From the NCBI GenBank assembly GCA_030038955.1, contig JASHQV010000158.1, forward strand, positions 1 to 8,782: DNA of 8,782 nt. The letters are read 5' to 3'. This DNA is from Solirubrobacteraceae bacterium. Its GTDB lineage: Bacteria; Actinomycetota; Thermoleophilia; Solirubrobacterales; Solirubrobacteraceae. The notes below the pieces were generated by a model. The model saw only the letters and a list, made by a program, of their open reading frames with translations. It searched no databases and was not told the DNA's origin. Shown piece after piece: positions 1 through 6,691 of the stretch. Every line of letters begins with the position of its first letter. Position 1 is the stretch's first letter. The position numbers were made by a program, and so were the translations under genes.

Positions 1-498
1 GCCGAGGCTCGCGAGGCGCAGCTGCACGCCCTTCACGAGCATCGTCTCAAGCAGCTCCGCAAGCAGCACGATCAGCTCCGCGTCGGCCTCGGGAGCATCG
101 GTGCCGATCGCCTCGGCTCCTACCTGCCAGAACTGGCGGAAGCGCCCCTTCTGCGGCTGCTCGGCGCGGAAGAAGCTCTCCAGGTACCAGAGCTTGACCG
201 GCTGGGAGAGCTTGTGCATGCCGTGCTCCACGTAGGCGCGGCAGACCGGCGCGGTCCCCTCCGGGCGCAGCGTCAGCGAGCGACCGCCGCCGTCGTCGAA
301 CGTGTACATCTCCTTCTGGACGATGTCGGTCGCCTCCCCCACGCCGCGCGCGAACAGCTCGGTCGACTCGAACGTCGGCGTCTCGATCCGGCCGTAGCCG
401 GCGGCGCCGAGGATCTTGCGGGCGTGCGACTCGAGCAGCGCCCGGCGCTCCGCATCGGGGGGCAGGACGTCGAACGTCCCCTTCGGGGCCTGGATCAC
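1..498 (-). CDS. hisS: Histidyl-tRNA synthetase, N-terminal 166 residues (partial, runs off left edge)
   Basis: Class II aminoacyl-tRNA synthetase that charges tRNA-His with histidine in the cytoplasm. The visible part is the N-terminal catalytic core. It opens with the family start IQAPKGTFDVLPP (residues 2-14). It continues with the TLRPEGTAP segment (76-84) that contacts the substrate and with class II motif 2, FRAEQPQKGRFRQFWQVGAE (110-129), carrying the expected FRxE. The start is GTG at 498: it puts the family N-terminus at residue 1, an AGGCGG stretch lies about 9 bases upstream, and no other good start is nearby. The C-terminal catalytic part (histidine-specific motifs, motif 3) and the anticodon-binding domain lie outside the window. 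It sits 34 bases downstream of the metallo-hydrolase stop on the same strand, so it is probably the third gene of that operon. Identity is secure. Confidence 0.96.
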   Translation of the reverse strand, partial: MIQAPKGTFDVLPPDAERRALLESHARKILGAAGYGRIETPTFESTELFARGVGEATDIVQKEMYTFDDGGGRSLTLRPEGTAPVCRAYVEHGMHKLSQPVKLWYLESFFRAEQPQKGRFRQFWQVGAEAIGTDAPEADAELIVLLAELLETMLVKGVQLRLASLG

Positions 499-532
499 GA
501 CTGCGGCCCGCCTGACGAGGGTGGGCGGCGAC

Positions 533-1198
533 TCACCGCTTAGGGCCCGTAGGACCCTCGACGAGCTCGCGCAGGAACGGATTCGATGCGCGCTCCTGCC
601 CGAGCGTCGTGATCCCCATGTGGCCCGGGTACACGACCGTCTCGGCAGGGAACTCCTCGATCAGCGACTCGATCGAGGCCAACAGCGTCGGCCAGTCGCC
701 GCCCGGCAGGTCGACGCGCCCGACCGAGCCCTGGAACAGGACGTCTCCGGACAGCAGCGCGTTCTCGCCGCGCGCCGCGTAGGTCACGTGTCCGGGACTG
801 TGGCCGGGTGTGAAGCGCACGTCGAACGTCAGCCCGGCGAGCTCCAGGGTCTCGCCGCCGGTGACGAGCTCGTCGGCCTCGTAGCTCTCGAACGGGCCGA
901 TCCCGGGCATCTGCACGTACTCCATGATGTTGGCCAGCACCTGGCGCTCGGCCTCCGGGCAGTACACGGGCGCGCCGGTTGCCCGCGCCAGCGGCGCCAC
1001 CGCGCCGATGTGATCGAAGTGCGTGTGCGTCAGCAGGATCGCCTCGACGCTCGTGACTCCGAGCGCGTCCCTGGCCTCGAGCAGGCGCTCAGGCTCCTCG
1101 CCGGGGTCGACGATGACGGCGCGGTCGGCGCCCTGCTCGCGCACGAAGAAGCAGTTCTCCTGCAGCGGCCCGACCGTGAACATGCGGACGTCGAGCAT
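533..1198 (-). CDS. Metallo-beta-lactamase-fold hydrolase, glyoxalase II-like (GloB/YcbL type)
   Basis: A 221-residue soluble hydrolase of the metallo-beta-lactamase superfamily, close to the hydroxyacylglutathione hydrolase/YcbL branch. The dinuclear metal site is complete: HTHFDHIG at 58-65 (H58, H60, D62, H63), GHSPGHV with H133, SGD with bridging D152, and PGH with H193. It lacks the C-terminal extension of classical eukaryotic glyoxalase II, as usual for the short bacterial forms, so its thioester substrate is unknown. The frame is open to 1246, but the ATG at 1198 is preferred: it overlaps the stop of the upstream membrane-protein gene as TGATG (1200-1196), a translational coupling arrangement, and it leaves the family N-terminus MFTVGPLQENCF near residue 6. 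hisS follows 34 bases downstream. An MBL gene just upstream of hisS is, from memory, a common actinobacterial order. Superfamily is certain; exact reaction is not. Confidence 0.93.
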   Translation of the reverse strand: MLDVRMFTVGPLQENCFFVREQGADRAVIVDPGEEPERLLEARDALGVTSVEAILLTHTHFDHIGAVAPLARATGAPVYCPEAERQVLANIMEYVQMPGIGPFESYEADELVTGGETLELAGLTFDVRFTPGHSPGHVTYAARGENALLSGDVLFQGSVGRVDLPGGDWPTLLASIESLIEEFPAETVVYPGHMGITTLGQERASNPFLRELVEGPTGPKR

Positions 1199-1572
1199 CA
1201 GCTCCGCCCAGCCCTGGCGCCCATCTGCGCCATCCGCCGCTTCCACAGAAAGCGCTCGAGGTAGTAGCCGGCCGGCACGTAGATCGCCATCGCCACGAAC
1301 GCGAACACGACCGCGGTGATGATCGGGCTACCGTGCTTGGTGTGGTCGGTGAGCAGCAGGAACACGAACATCAGGCCGGCGGCGAGCAGCGCGCGGCGGA
1401 ACGACTGGGACCAGGTCGGCTCCTTCGTCAGGCGCTCCTCGCGCGCCTTGTTGCGGGCGGCGCGCTTGCGCTCGTCGGGGCTGGGCGGGCGTCCGGTGCG
1501 TCCCCGCGCCTCGATCGTGCCGGCGGCGTTGCCCCGGTGCTTGGTGCGGCGCTTACGCTTTGCCTGGGCCAT
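1198..1572 (-). CDS. Uncharacterised small membrane protein with basic N-terminus and two TM helices
   Basis: I do not recognise a named family. The 124-residue product has a strongly basic, probably disordered cytoplasmic N-terminus (residues 1-60, beginning MAQAKRKRRTKHRG and rich in K, R and E). Two hydrophobic segments follow, at about 60-75 (ALLAAGLMFVFLLL) and 85-104 (IITAVVFAFVAMAIYVPAGY). The tail, after about 106, is short and basic. The positive-inside rule predicts a hairpin with both ends in the cytoplasm. The ATG at 1572 is chosen because the basic tail starts there; the frame continues upstream only through intergenic DNA and sequence antisense to the ABC gene. Its TGA (1200-1198) overlaps the ATG of the hydrolase by one base, so the two are probably co-translated. 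It is the first gene of a probable operon with the hydrolase and hisS. A membrane-anchoring or nucleic-acid/lipid-contacting role is only a guess from the charge pattern. Confidence 0.8.
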   Translation of the reverse strand: MAQAKRKRRTKHRGNAAGTIEARGRTGRPPSPDERKRAARNKAREERLTKEPTWSQSFRRALLAAGLMFVFLLLTDHTKHGSPIITAVVFAFVAMAIYVPAGYYLERFLWKRRMAQMGARAGRS

Positions 1573-1720
1573 CTCTATGTCGGACTTTAGCCAGGATCCA
1601 GCGGCGGGGGATTCGGGATCCGTACTCTCTGCACCCGGGCAGGTGGACTGACACCGATGCACCGGATGCGCAGCAGCTCCACGCTTGTATCGAGATGCGC
1701 GTAAGCACGATCGCCGAGAG
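1573..1720. other. Divergent intergenic region between the hisS operon and the ABC exporter
   Basis: This 148-base gap separates two divergently transcribed blocks and must hold at least one promoter for each. Apart from the TAAAGT hexamer for the minus-strand operon I see no strong sites. Two GGATCC palindromes flank a G-rich stretch (about 1596-1623), but the possible stem is only 6 bp with a 16-base loop and is not convincing as an operator or terminator. Confidence 0.5.
1584..1589 (-). promoter_or_regulatory. Candidate -10 hexamer (TAAAGT) for the membrane protein-MBL-hisS operon
   Basis: Read on the minus strand, TAAAGT fits the actinobacterial -10 pattern TANNNT and lies 11 bases before the ATG at 1572. 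This would give a transcript with a leader of only about 4 bases. No clear Shine-Dalgarno sequence precedes that ATG, which fits a near-leaderless start. No recognisable -35 was found. TANNNT is short and occurs by chance, so this is weak. Confidence 0.3.
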
Positions 1721-2368
1721 ATGACCGTGGCGACCCGGACCCCACTGCTGGAGGCGCTGGCGATCCGGCACTCGTATGGACGCAAGCTCGTCCTGGATGG
1801 GGTGTCGCTGTCGGTTGAAGCCGGCGAGGCGGTCGCGATCGTCGGCGAGAACGGCGCCGGCAAGACCACGCTGATGCGCATCTGCGCCGGCGTGATCCGA
1901 CCCGACGCCGGCAACCTTCGCGTCCGCGGACGGGTCGGCTACTGCCCGCAGATACCGGGGTTGTTCGACCTGCTCACCGCAGACGAGCACCTGGCGCTGT
2001 TCGCGCCGGCGCTCGGACTCTCGCGACGCGAGGTGATCGAGCAGGGGCGGACGCTGCTCGCCGAGCTCGGCTTTCCCGTCGGTGATCGGTCCCCGACCAG
2101 GTACCTGTCCGGCGGCTCACGGCAGAAGCTCAACCTGGCGCTGGCGCTGCTCGGTGGCGCGCGCGTGCTGCTGCTGGATGAGCCATATCAGGGCTTCGAC
2201 CGTGGCGCCTATGTCAGCTTCTGGGAGCACGTCGCGGGCTGGCAGGCCGACGGGATGGCGGTGGTCGTAGTCACGCATCTGCTGGCGGAGCTGTCGCTGG
2301 TCGACCGCGTGCTGGAGCTGACGATCCCGGGCAAGCCGCCAACGGCAGTCGAGGCTTCGCTGCGATGA
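1721..2368 (+). CDS. ABC transporter ATP-binding protein (ABC-2-type exporter ATPase)
   Basis: A 215-residue nucleotide-binding subunit that hydrolyses ATP to drive a membrane partner. All signature elements are in order: Walker A GENGAGKTT (43-51), Q-loop glutamine in YCPQ (77), signature LSGGSRQKL (129-137), Walker B VLLLDEP (149-155) with catalytic E154, and H-loop histidine in VVVVTH (186). At 215 residues it is one of the shorter ATPases of this class, lacking an extended regulatory C-terminus. The ATG at 1721 is used. A GTG two codons later (1727) has better spacing from the GAGAG at 1716-1720 and may be the real start; a TTG at 1685 is less likely. The stop overlaps the next gene as ATGA, so ATPase and permease are probably co-translated. 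Substrate cannot be told from sequence: related exporters move drugs, lipids or peptides. Confidence 0.93.
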   Translation: MTVATRTPLLEALAIRHSYGRKLVLDGVSLSVEAGEAVAIVGENGAGKTTLMRICAGVIRPDAGNLRVRGRVGYCPQIPGLFDLLTADEHLALFAPALGLSRREVIEQGRTLLAELGFPVGDRSPTRYLSGGSRQKLNLALALLGGARVLLLDEPYQGFDRGAYVSFWEHVAGWQADGMAVVVVTHLLAELSLVDRVLELTIPGKPPTAVEASLR

Positions 2369-3078
2369 TGGTGAGCGGCACGATCCGGCTGAGGCGCGTG
2401 CTCACGCCCGCGACGATGACCGGACGCGAGCTGCTCCGGCGCCACCTTGCGATGGGGCTCCTGACCGGGCTGCCGCTTGCGTTCTACGGCTCCTCGATCA
2501 GCGGGGGCCCACACCATGCCGCGATCACCGGCGGGATCGCGATGGCGTTCTCGGTAGCGGGGGCATCGATCTTTGCCGCGTTGACGGCGCGGCCAGCCGA
2601 TCAGCGACTGGTGCTCGCCGGCTACCACCCGTATGAGCTGCTGCTCGGGCGGCTGCTGTTCCTGGAGCTGTTCGGCGTCGTCGTGGCGGCTGTGTTCAGT
2701 GTGATCATGGTCGTCGGCACCGGGCCGCCGCATCCGGTGCTGCTCGGCATCGGCGTCGAGCTGGTCGCCGTCACCAGCGTGCCGTTCGGACTGGCGGTCG
2801 GCGCGCTCGCCCCGCACGAGCTCGAAGGCGTGCTGATCCTGATCGGGGTGGTCGGGATCCAGCTGACGCTGAGCTCGACGCAGACGATCGCCAAGCTACT
2901 GCCATTCTGGGGCCCCGAGCGGGTGATCGGGCAGGCGGTGGGCGTCAGCGGCCAGGCCGGGGCAGCGCCCGTCGTCGGAATCGCGTATGCCGCGGCGCTG
3001 CTCGCCGTCGCCGCCGTGATCGCGCACGTGCTGGCGCCCGCGACGAGGGCGATCGGCAAACCGGCGATCTCGGTCTGA
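2365..3078 (+). CDS. ABC-2-type transporter permease subunit
   Basis: A 237-residue integral membrane protein with about six hydrophobic segments, at roughly 27-43, 53-73, 99-118, 124-148, 153-170 and 201-224. This matches the six-helix layout of ABC-2 permeases. A short charged stretch between helices 2 and 3 (TARPADQR, about 74-81) is a plausible contact with the ATPase, but that is inference. The start ATG at 2365 overlaps the ATPase stop as ATGA. A second ATG follows immediately at 2368 and would give a product one residue shorter. Together with the upstream ATPase it should form a homodimeric exporter at the cytoplasmic membrane. It ends 6 bases from the stop codon of the convergent formimidoyltransferase-like gene, leaving no room for a dedicated terminator. 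No substrate-binding protein or regulator is adjacent. The family call rests on topology and on the ATPase partner rather than on a conserved motif. Confidence 0.85.
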   Translation: MMVSGTIRLRRVLTPATMTGRELLRRHLAMGLLTGLPLAFYGSSISGGPHHAAITGGIAMAFSVAGASIFAALTARPADQRLVLAGYHPYELLLGRLLFLELFGVVVAAVFSVIMVVGTGPPHPVLLGIGVELVAVTSVPFGLAVGALAPHELEGVLILIGVVGIQLTLSSTQTIAKLLPFWGPERVIGQAVGVSGQAGAAPVVGIAYAAALLAVAAVIAHVLAPATRAIGKPAISV

Positions 3079-3084
3079 CGTCGG

Positions 3085-3978
3085 TCATCCGTCCCGCAGG
3101 GCGTCCTCCAGGTAGCGGCGGCCCGTGACCGGCAGCTCGTCCGGGAACCCCGCGAACGCCGCCGCCGGCGCGAGGCCGACCAGCTCGGCCCGGGCGGGCG
3201 TGGCGTGCGCGGCGATCGCGGCGACGACCTCCGCCAGCGGCAGGCGCTCGTGGTCCTCGACGTTCATCGACACCTGCGCGCACCCGCGTGCGCTCAGCCA
3301 CAGGCCGAGCGCACGCAGGCCGGGCAGCCCCTCGGGGCCGCTCTCGCGGATCAGCGCGGCGATCCGACGGGCGTCGTCGAGGGTCGCCGGCGGCGCCAGC
3401 TCGACGTTGAACGCGACCAGCGGCGGGCGCGCGGACACCAGCACCGCCCCGGCCGTTGGATGCAGCCGGCTCGGACCGAAGTCCGGGCTCAGCTCGCCGG
3501 CCTCGATCCGCTTGGCCAGTCCCGCCGGGCCGCCCCGGCGCAGCTCGGCGCGGGTGCGTCCGGACGGCGACAGCGCGCCGTACAGGAACACCGGCAGCTC
3601 CAGCTCGTCGCCGAGCCGGTCCGCCAGCACCAGCGCCTCGGCGCCGGCGGCGCCGCGATCCGCCGGCGTCGTGTGGACGATCGGCGCGACGTCGAGGGCG
3701 CCCACCCTGGGGTGGGCGCCCTGATGCCGCTCGAGGTCGATCAGCGCGATCGTCTCGGCCGCCCCCGCCAGCACCGCCTCGTGCAGCTCGCCGGCCGACC
3801 CCGCCAGCGTGAACACGCTGCGGTTGTGGTCGGGATCGCTGTGCACGTCGAGCAGACCTGGGCCGAAAGCCCGCGCAATCCGCTCGATCGTGCCGCGGTC
3901 GCGTCCCTCCGAGACGTTGGGGACGGCCAGCAGTCGTCGCGCTTCAGATGACGAAGCGACCGTCCTCGAGCACAGCAC
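3085..3978 (-). CDS. Glutamate formimidoyltransferase-like protein (FtcD N-terminal domain type)
   Basis: Resembles the transferase domain of FTCD, which moves the formimino group from N-formiminoglutamate to tetrahydrofolate in histidine breakdown. Family hallmarks are VPNVSEGRD at the N-terminus, HSDPDHNRSVFT, and HQGAHPRVGALDVAP, which contains the histidine region implicated in catalysis. The second half carries SRLHPTAGAVLVSARPPLVA followed by FNVEL. It is a stand-alone transferase of about 282-297 residues, with no cyclodeaminase domain fused. The start is uncertain. No ATG, GTG or TTG lies just before the conserved LLAVPNVSEG. The nearest in-frame start is GTG at 3978, giving 15 extra residues and a 35-base overlap with the upstream aminopeptidase; CTG codons at 3933 and 3930 sit where the family usually begins. 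No other histidine-degradation gene is visible, so the substrate could differ. It is probably co-transcribed with the aminopeptidase. Confidence 0.87.
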   Translation of the reverse strand: MLCSRTVASSSEARRLLAVPNVSEGRDRGTIERIARAFGPGLLDVHSDPDHNRSVFTLAGSAGELHEAVLAGAAETIALIDLERHQGAHPRVGALDVAPIVHTTPADRGAAGAEALVLADRLGDELELPVFLYGALSPSGRTRAELRRGGPAGLAKRIEAGELSPDFGPSRLHPTAGAVLVSARPPLVAFNVELAPPATLDDARRIAALIRESGPEGLPGLRALGLWLSARGCAQVSMNVEDHERLPLAEVVAAIAAHATPARAELVGLAPAAAFAGFPDELPVTGRRYLEDALRDG

Positions 3979-4885
3979 GCCCGTCGACTTGAACCGTCGG
4001 GTCGGCGACCAGCGCGTCGAGGTGAATCGGCACCGCGACGGTACCGCCGATGCCGCCGCTGGCGCCGAACGCGACGTGCACGGTGCCAAGAATCTTCTCG
4101 TCCTCGAGCATGTTGCCAGTCAGCTTCGCGCGCTCGTTGGTCCCGACTCCGAGCTCCGCCAGGTTGGTGCCGGCCTCGCCGTGGGCTTGGAGTTGCGCCA
4201 GGAAGTCCGGCCCGAGGCCGTCTGCCGCAGCGACGATGTGCCCGTTCTCGAGAGTCAGCGTCGCCGGTGGATCGCTCAGCCCGTCGGGGGCCAGACTGAC
4301 CGTGACGATCCTGCCGTCGCCGCCGACCGGCGCCATGAACGCCTCGCCGCAGGGCAGGTTGCCGAAGTCGCCGGGGCGGTGTAGATCACCGTCGTCGGAG
4401 ATCGCCTGACGGTCCCCCAGATCGAGCCGCAGGTCGGTTCCGAGCGGGCAGCTGATGCGGACCTCGGAGCCGCGACTGAGCAGGTCGGCAACTGCCTGCG
4501 AGCGAGCCGCCATCTGCTCGAAGTCGCCGGTCATCAGCCGCGCCAGCATGTCGGCGGTGACACCCGGCATCGTCGCCACCCGAGCGCCGGCGTCGTTCGC
4601 CTGCTTGCGCGCAATCGTGTGGCTGAGCGAGCGGCTCGTCGGCGCGATCACCACGTCGGCCGCCAGCATCGCGGCGGCGACCGTCGCCGGCGGCTCGCTG
4701 CCATTGGTGTCCCGCTGGTCCATCTCGATCAGCACGACCTCGGCGCCCAGCGGCCGGGCGGCGTCGCGCAGCGCCACGCCGATCTCATGGCACGGTGGAT
4801 CGACCACCACTACCACGTTCTCCCCGCCATTCACCTGCAGGCACTGCTGGAGCACCCTGTCAATCGCCGGCCCGAGATTCGGCAT
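3944..4885 (-). CDS. Aminopeptidase of the M29 / COG2309 type (AmpS/AmpT-like, short form)
   Basis: A 313-residue probable metallo-aminopeptidase removing N-terminal residues from peptides in the cytoplasm. The residues matching the dinuclear metal site of Thermus AmpT appear in order and at similar spacing: E181 (in GNLPCGEAF), E245 (in LAELGVGTNERAK), H270 (in EDEKILGTVHVAFG), then H288 and D290 (in HLD). It is about 100 residues shorter than classical M29 enzymes, which resembles the short branch of COG2309. That branch also includes ring-cleaving dioxygenases such as NicX, so a non-peptidase reaction is possible. The ATG at 4885 is chosen although no Shine-Dalgarno sequence precedes it: a TAAGAT hexamer 7 bases upstream fits a leaderless transcript starting at the ATG itself. 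It is divergent from the HerA-type ATPase gene and overlaps the downstream formimidoyltransferase-like gene. Confidence 0.88.
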   Translation of the reverse strand: MPNLGPAIDRVLQQCLQVNGGENVVVVVDPPCHEIGVALRDAARPLGAEVVLIEMDQRDTNGSEPPATVAAAMLAADVVIAPTSRSLSHTIARKQANDAGARVATMPGVTADMLARLMTGDFEQMAARSQAVADLLSRGSEVRISCPLGTDLRLDLGDRQAISDDGDLHRPGDFGNLPCGEAFMAPVGGDGRIVTVSLAPDGLSDPPATLTLENGHIVAAADGLGPDFLAQLQAHGEAGTNLAELGVGTNERAKLTGNMLEDEKILGTVHVAFGASGGIGGTVAVPIHLDALVADPTVQVDGRAVLEDGRFVI

Positions 4886-4892
4886 CGGCTGA

Positions 4893-4898
4893 ATCTTA
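4893..4898 (-). promoter_or_regulatory. Candidate -10 (TAAGAT) for a leaderless aminopeptidase transcript
   Basis: On the minus strand TAAGAT matches TANNNT and agrees with TATAAT at four of six positions. Seven bases separate it from the ATG at 4885, so transcription would begin at or next to the start codon. The absence of any Shine-Dalgarno sequence before this ATG supports the reading. No good -35 was found 16-18 bases upstream. Confidence 0.45.
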
Positions 4899-4936
4899 TG
4901 CGGCAACCGTAAGGCACGGCTGGCCGCCTGCCGATC

Positions 4937-4942
4937 TAGTGT
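4937..4942 (+). promoter_or_regulatory. Candidate -10 (TAGTGT) for a leaderless herA-like transcript
   Basis: TAGTGT fits TANNNT and is 6 bases before the ATG at 4949, the spacing expected when transcription starts on the A of the start codon. The bases between (CGAACG) contain no ribosome binding site. It mirrors the arrangement on the opposite strand of the same 63-base gap. No clear -35 is visible. Confidence 0.42.
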
Positions 4943-4948
4943 CGAACG

Positions 4949-6691
4949 ATGGCCACGGAGACCAAAGAGCGGCAGGTGTCGAGCGAGCCGCTGGCGCTCG
5001 CGGATGGACTGCTGCTGGGCTCGCTGGCAAGCGTCGATGCCGACCGGCTGATCGTCGAGCTGGCGAAGCCAGCGGTGATCGACCGGGCGACCGTGTCCGA
5101 CATGGTCGCGCTGCCGGCGGGCGACGGATATCTGATCGGTCTGGTCGAAGGAGCCGCGCGATCGTCGCCCGCAAACGGGGCCCAGGGCACGCGCAGCGAG
5201 CTGCGGATCATGCCGGTCGGGACCTTCGACTCGCACGAAGGCGACTCCGGGCGGTTCCGGCTGGGCGCTTCCAAGCATCCCCACGTCGGCGCCAGCTGCC
5301 ATCTGGTCGAGGGCAGCAACCTCAGCCGCTTCATGGCGATCCTCGGCGAGGACGTCGGCGCCGGCGAGCGGCTCGTGCTCGGTCGCTACCTGGCCGACCG
5401 CGAGAGCAGCGCCGTCGCCGATGGCAACCGCCTGCTGCAGCGTCACCTCGCGATCGTCGGCACGACCGGCACCGGCAAGAGCTGGACCGTGGCGCTGCTG
5501 CTGGAGCGAGCCGCGCGGCTCGAGCACGCCAACATCCTCGTGCTCGATCTGCACGGCGAGTACATGCCACTGACGCGGCAGACCGACGAGCGAGCACCGG
5601 TGGCTCGCGGTCTGCGAGTGGCGGGGCCGGCCGACCTCCTGTACGCGGCCGACGAGACCCTGCACATCCCCTACTGGCTGCTGGAGCGCGACGAGCTGAT
5701 GTCGATGGTGCTGAGCGACAGCGACATCAACGCCGGCGACCAGCGGCTGTGGCTGACCGACCGGATCCAGACGCTGAAGCGCTCGACGCTGGCTGAGCAG
5801 GGCGCCCGCGAGGCGATCTCCACCGCCACCGTCGACTCTCCGGTCCCCTACGAGCTGGAGCAGCTGATCGACTGGGCGCACCGCGATGAGGTCGAGGTGA
5901 TCGTCCGCCACCCGAGCGGCCGCGTCGACCCGGGGCCGTTCGCCGGCAAGCTCGGGGGGCTGATCGCGCGCTTGGAGGCGCGGCTGGCGGATCCCCGGTA
6001 CGCGTTCATCTTCCAACCGCCGGAGGCGGCGACCGTCGCCGACTGGCTGCTGCAAACGGCGCAGAAGCTGATGTCGGCCGGGCCAGGCGCCGCCGGCATC
6101 AAGGTGATTGACCTGTCCGAGGTTCCGGCGCCAATCCTGCCGATGGTGGCCGGCGTGATCGCGCGGTTCGTCTACAACGTGCAGTTCTGGATGGACGCGT
6201 CGCTGCGCACGCCGTTGTGCATCGTCTGCGACGAGGCCCATATCTACCTGCCCGCCGATCGCTCGGATTCGCCCGTGCACCGGGTCGCTTTGGAGGCTTT
6301 CGAGATGATCGCCAAGGAGGGCCGCAAGTACGGCGTCTGCCTGACGATCGTCAGCCAGCGACCCAGCGACGTCAGCCGCACGATCCTCAGCCAGTGCAAC
6401 AACTTCGTGATCATGCGCCTGACCAACGACCAGGACCAGGAGGTGATCTCGCGCGTGGTCCCCGGCGCGCTGGCGGCGATCACCGGTCTGCTGCCACTGC
6501 TCGACGTCGGCGAGGCAATCGTCGTCGGCGACGCGCTGCTGCTGCCGTTGCGGATCAAGCTCGACCCGCCGGAGAGCGCCCCGGACAGCGCCACGCTCCC
6601 GTACTGGTCGATGTGGGCGAAGCAGCCCTCCAGCTACGACGCGATCGCCGGCGGAGTGGCGGCTCTGCGCTACCAGTGGCGCGGCGAGTGA
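4949..6691 (+). CDS. HerA/DUF87-type hexameric ATPase (DNA translocase-like)
   Basis: A 580-residue member of the HerA-FtsK ATPase superfamily. These hexamers pump double-stranded DNA and in archaea feed end resection with the nuclease NurA; in bacteria many belong to phage-defence pairs. Domain order is typical: an N-terminal beta-rich HAS-barrel-like region (about 15-95), Walker A GTTGTGKS (171-178), the HerA-like LDLHGEY (199-205), a helical insertion (about 240-380), Walker B CIVCDEAHIYLP (424-435) with D428 and E429, and the sensor stretch SQRPSDVSRTILSQCNN (469-485), followed by R490 as a possible arginine finger. Nothing is missing, so it should be active. The ATG at 4949 is the only start consistent with the barrel; no Shine-Dalgarno sequence precedes it, but a TAGTGT hexamer does. 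No NurA, Sir2, DUF4297 or other nuclease gene is adjacent, so its partner and role are unknown. Confidence 0.92.
   Translation: MATETKERQVSSEPLALADGLLLGSLASVDADRLIVELAKPAVIDRATVSDMVALPAGDGYLIGLVEGAARSSPANGAQGTRSELRIMPVGTFDSHEGDSGRFRLGASKHPHVGASCHLVEGSNLSRFMAILGEDVGAGERLVLGRYLADRESSAVADGNRLLQRHLAIVGTTGTGKSWTVALLLERAARLEHANILVLDLHGEYMPLTRQTDERAPVARGLRVAGPADLLYAADETLHIPYWLLERDELMSMVLSDSDINAGDQRLWLTDRIQTLKRSTLAEQGAREAISTATVDSPVPYELEQLIDWAHRDEVEVIVRHPSGRVDPGPFAGKLGGLIARLEARLADPRYAFIFQPPEAATVADWLLQTAQKLMSAGPGAAGIKVIDLSEVPAPILPMVAGVIARFVYNVQFWMDASLRTPLCIVCDEAHIYLPADRSDSPVHRVALEAFEMIAKEGRKYGVCLTIVSQRPSDVSRTILSQCNNFVIMRLTNDQDQEVISRVVPGALAAITGLLPLLDVGEAIVVGDALLLPLRIKLDPPESAPDSATLPYWSMWAKQPSSYDAIAGGVAALRYQWRGE

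Noticed and set aside
416..1264. A 282-residue plus-strand frame opposite the metallo-hydrolase and hisS
   Set aside because: Antisense shadow: the minus strand carries complete catalytic motifs in this interval and the plus-strand product has none.
1595..1624. Two GGATCC palindromes flanking a G-rich stretch, as a possible operator or hairpin
   Set aside because: The repeats are only 6 bp and self-complementary, so pairing with a 16-base loop is weak; two such sites are expected occasionally by chance.
4949..6691. The HerA-type gene as part of a recognised phage-defence cassette
   Set aside because: No partner effector is encoded on either side within the window, so a defence assignment would be guesswork.
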